From Salaquimonas pukyongi (lineage in GTDB: Bacteria; Pseudomonadota; Alphaproteobacteria; Rhizobiales; Rhizobiaceae): DNA of 64,000 nt. The translations under genes were made by a program, and so were the position numbers. Where the stretch lies: the NCBI RefSeq assembly GCF_001953055.1, contig NZ_CP019044.1, forward strand, positions 2,480,001 to 2,544,000, written 5' to 3'. Below the pieces are notes generated by a model. That model saw nothing but the letters and a program-made list of their open reading frames with translations, did no database searches and was not told the DNA's origin. This document shows positions 62,513-64,000 of this stretch, piece by piece (position 1 is the first letter of the stretch; every line of letters starts with the position of its first letter).

Positions 62513-63178
62513 TTATACACGCTCCCCGCATTCGGGAAACAACACGCCTGCTTCGCCGCTTTTCCATTGCGGATACTTTGTCATGATCGCGGAGAACCGG
62601 TTCGACGCAAGAAAGGCATCAAGCCAGGAAACAACATTCGGCCAAGCCTGTTCCCTGAACCAGCCAATGTCCACATGGGCATACTGGCGCACGAAAGGCA
62701 GGATCGCCATGTCGGCAAGGCTCATGCGCTCACCAAACAGAAAGCGCTGGCCTTCCAGCATCGCCTCCAGTTTCATCAGATACGCTGCTGCCTTGTTTCG
62801 CTCAGCCACCTCGTCGGCATCGGCATAGCGCGTTGCGTATTTGTAGCGGTCGAGCGCCGTCTTGAATGGCCCGTCAAAGTCAGCCATCAGCGCCTCCATG
62901 GCATCAAGAACTTCGGACGGCCACTCCGTCAGCCCTTCCGGATCGTTTTTTGCCAGCGCCCAATCCATGATGTTCCGGCTTTCCTCCAGCACCGCGCCGT
63001 CAGGCTGTACCAGAACCGGGACAGTGCCCTTCGGGCTCACCCTGAGCATTTCAGCCGGCTTGTCGCGCAGCACGACTTCGCGCAACGCCACCTGCTGCCC
63101 GGATGATTGCAGCGCCAAACGCGCCCGCATGGCATAAGGGCAACGGCGGAAGGAATAGAGCACCGGCAGGCCGTTCAT
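62513..63178 (-). CDS. Glutathione S-transferase family protein
   Basis: A 221-residue GST-fold protein. The N-terminal thioredoxin-like domain starts [23 protein letters not shown], with a CPYA motif in place of the catalytic Ser/Tyr, and has [24 protein letters not shown] for glutathione binding. The C-terminal helical domain has [25 protein letters not shown]. Its start overlaps the stop of the racemase-family gene by ATGA. Substrate unknown. Confidence 0.93.
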   Translation of the reverse strand: MNGLPVLYSFRRCPYAMRARLALQSSGQQVALREVVLRDKPAEMLRVSPKGTVPVLVQPDGAVLEESRNIMDWALAKNDPEGLTEWPSEVLDAMEALMADFDGPFKTALDRYKYATRYADADEVAERNKAAAYLMKLEAMLEGQRFLFGERMSLADMAILPFVRQYAHVDIGWFREQAWPNVVSWLDAFLASNRFSAIMTKYPQWKSGEAGVLFPECGERV

Positions 63179-64000
63179 ACTTGCGCTCCGCCCTCAGCGT
63201 TCGGCCAGGTGTCTGAAATCCGGTAGCCTTCAGGCCAGGGATCTGCCGGATCGAGAAAAAGCTGCCGTGTGCCGGTGATCCACGCCTGGCCGGAAACCGA
63301 GGAAATGATCGCCGGCTTGCCACCCAGTTTCGTCACCCCCTCGATGTGGCAATCGAACTGCGAGCCGATGATCGAGCGCGCAAGATAGCGCTCGCCCTGT
63401 TTCAATTGCCCTTTCGCATGCAGCACGGCCATGCGCGCCGAACAGCCGGTGCCGGTTGGCGAGCGGTCGAGCTTGCCGGGACGGATCGACACTGTGTTCT
63501 TGCCGGCCCAGCCGTCGCCGGTTTTTTCCAGTGGCCCGGCAAACTGGCAAAAGGAAATGTGGTTCCACTCCTTTTCAGGATGCACAAAGCCGAGTTGCTC
63601 CTGTGCAGCAGCGGTAATCAGAACACCGGTCTTTGCCAGATCGTGCGCTTCGTCTGGTGTTAGCGAAAAGCCGAGCGCCGCCGCATCGGTGATCACGAAA
63701 CTGTCGCCGCCGAAGGCAGTATCCACCGTTAGCGTCCCCATACCCGAAACCTCCACTGGAGCATCAAGCGCGACGGCAAAGGATGGTACGTTTGAAAACC
63801 GCACCGCGGTCACCTTGCCATTGGCGCAATGGGCTTCCACCTTTACCAGCCCCGCCGGCACTTCCAGCGTCAGATGCGTTACCGGTTCGCGCATCTCGAC
63901 AATACCGGTTTCCACCAGCACCGTCGCAACGCACATGGTGTTGGAGCCGGACATGGGCGGCACATCCGCCGGTTCCATGATCAAAAAGGCGGCATCGGCT
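63175..64000 (-). CDS. Proline racemase superfamily protein (partial, N-terminus outside window)
   Basis: A member of the proline racemase / hydroxyproline epimerase / trans-3-hydroxyproline dehydratase superfamily. The frame is open through the window edge ([13 protein letters not shown]...), so about 75 N-terminal residues are missing. The first catalytic position is Ser in MSGSNTM, where racemases and 4-hydroxyproline epimerases usually have Cys (MCGHN). The second is Cys in [14 protein letters not shown]. From published family surveys, the Ser/Cys type has hydroxyproline epimerase or trans-3-hydroxyproline dehydratase activity; which one cannot be told here. It is coupled to the GST gene. 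Confidence 0.9.
   Translation of the reverse strand, partial: ADAAFLIMEPADVPPMSGSNTMCVATVLVETGIVEMREPVTHLTLEVPAGLVKVEAHCANGKVTAVRFSNVPSFAVALDAPVEVSGMGTLTVDTAFGGDSFVITDAAALGFSLTPDEAHDLAKTGVLITAAAQEQLGFVHPEKEWNHISFCQFAGPLEKTGDGWAGKNTVSIRPGKLDRSPTGTGCSARMAVLHAKGQLKQGERYLARSIIGSQFDCHIEGVTKLGGKPAIISSVSGQAWITGTRQLFLDPADPWPEGYRISDTWPNAEGGAQV

Noticed and set aside
1-64000. CRISPR array, prophage or integrative element
   Set aside because: No regularly spaced repeats, cas genes, integrase or phage structural genes were seen. The only mobile DNA is the IS481 remnant.

Overview
The window is a continuous stretch of a GC-rich alphaproteobacterial chromosome. The gene content points to the order Hyphomicrobiales (Rhizobiales). 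The evidence is a rhizobial-type flagellar and motility cluster with motC, motE, a DUF1217 protein and short flagellins, a complete ccoNOQP-ccoGHIS (fixNOQP-fixGHIS) set, an FnrN-type regulator, a Mur-type Fur protein and a PmtA phospholipid methyltransferase. A DmdA-like GcvT protein and a DmdB-like ligase hint at a marine member, but this is inference only.

Layout. Positions 1-18440 are one long minus-strand motility block read motA-fliM-(unknown gene)-fliN-fliG-flhB-(conserved unknown)-flgB-flgC-fliE-flgG-flgA-flgI-motE-flgH-fliL-fliP, then two tandem flagellin genes, fliF, motB and motC (cut by the window edge). A divergent pair, DUF1217-flgF, lies at 18654-20160. Positions 20470-28564 (minus) carry the microaerobic cbb3 oxidase: ccoNOQP, then ccoGHIS for copper delivery and assembly. 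The divergent pair hemerythrin-like/hemN (28915-30766) shares a perfect FNR/FixK box with ccoN. The likely regulator gene, fnrN, lies next to hemN but carries a one-base frameshift in this sequence.

Positions 31706-33721 hold a TauD-like dioxygenase and a DmdA-like GcvT-fold protein, apparently one transcription unit. Positions 33921-43754 are a full aerobic phenylacetate pathway: paaABCDE, a paaX-type regulator, paaZ, paaG, paaI, paaK and a second hotdog thioesterase. Both divergent promoters in the cluster carry the same split inverted repeat, GTTACAAA-N18/19-TTTGTAA, which is probably the operator of the local regulator. A Rieske oxygenase with a small companion gene follows. Then come a patch of palindromic repeats, a small membrane protein and a strongly structured probable ncRNA.

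Positions 46407-50627 hold mur and a divergent manganese/iron ABC transporter (sitABCD type) with a TGCAAA-CGA-TTTGCA box. The rest is mixed: pmtA, a PatB/MalY C-S lyase, then a disturbed AT-richer interval (about 52650-56070) with a CaiB family CoA-transferase, a secreted metallo-beta-lactamase-fold protein and an IS481 transposase remnant. Last come a sirtuin, a HugZ-like flavoprotein, cspA, ilvA, an acyl-CoA ligase, an SCP2 protein, a GH25 lipoprotein, a GST and a proline-racemase-family gene cut by the right edge.

No tRNA, rRNA or CRISPR array was seen. Start codons were moved from the longest open frame wherever a ribosome binding site, a signal peptide or a family N-terminus decided otherwise.
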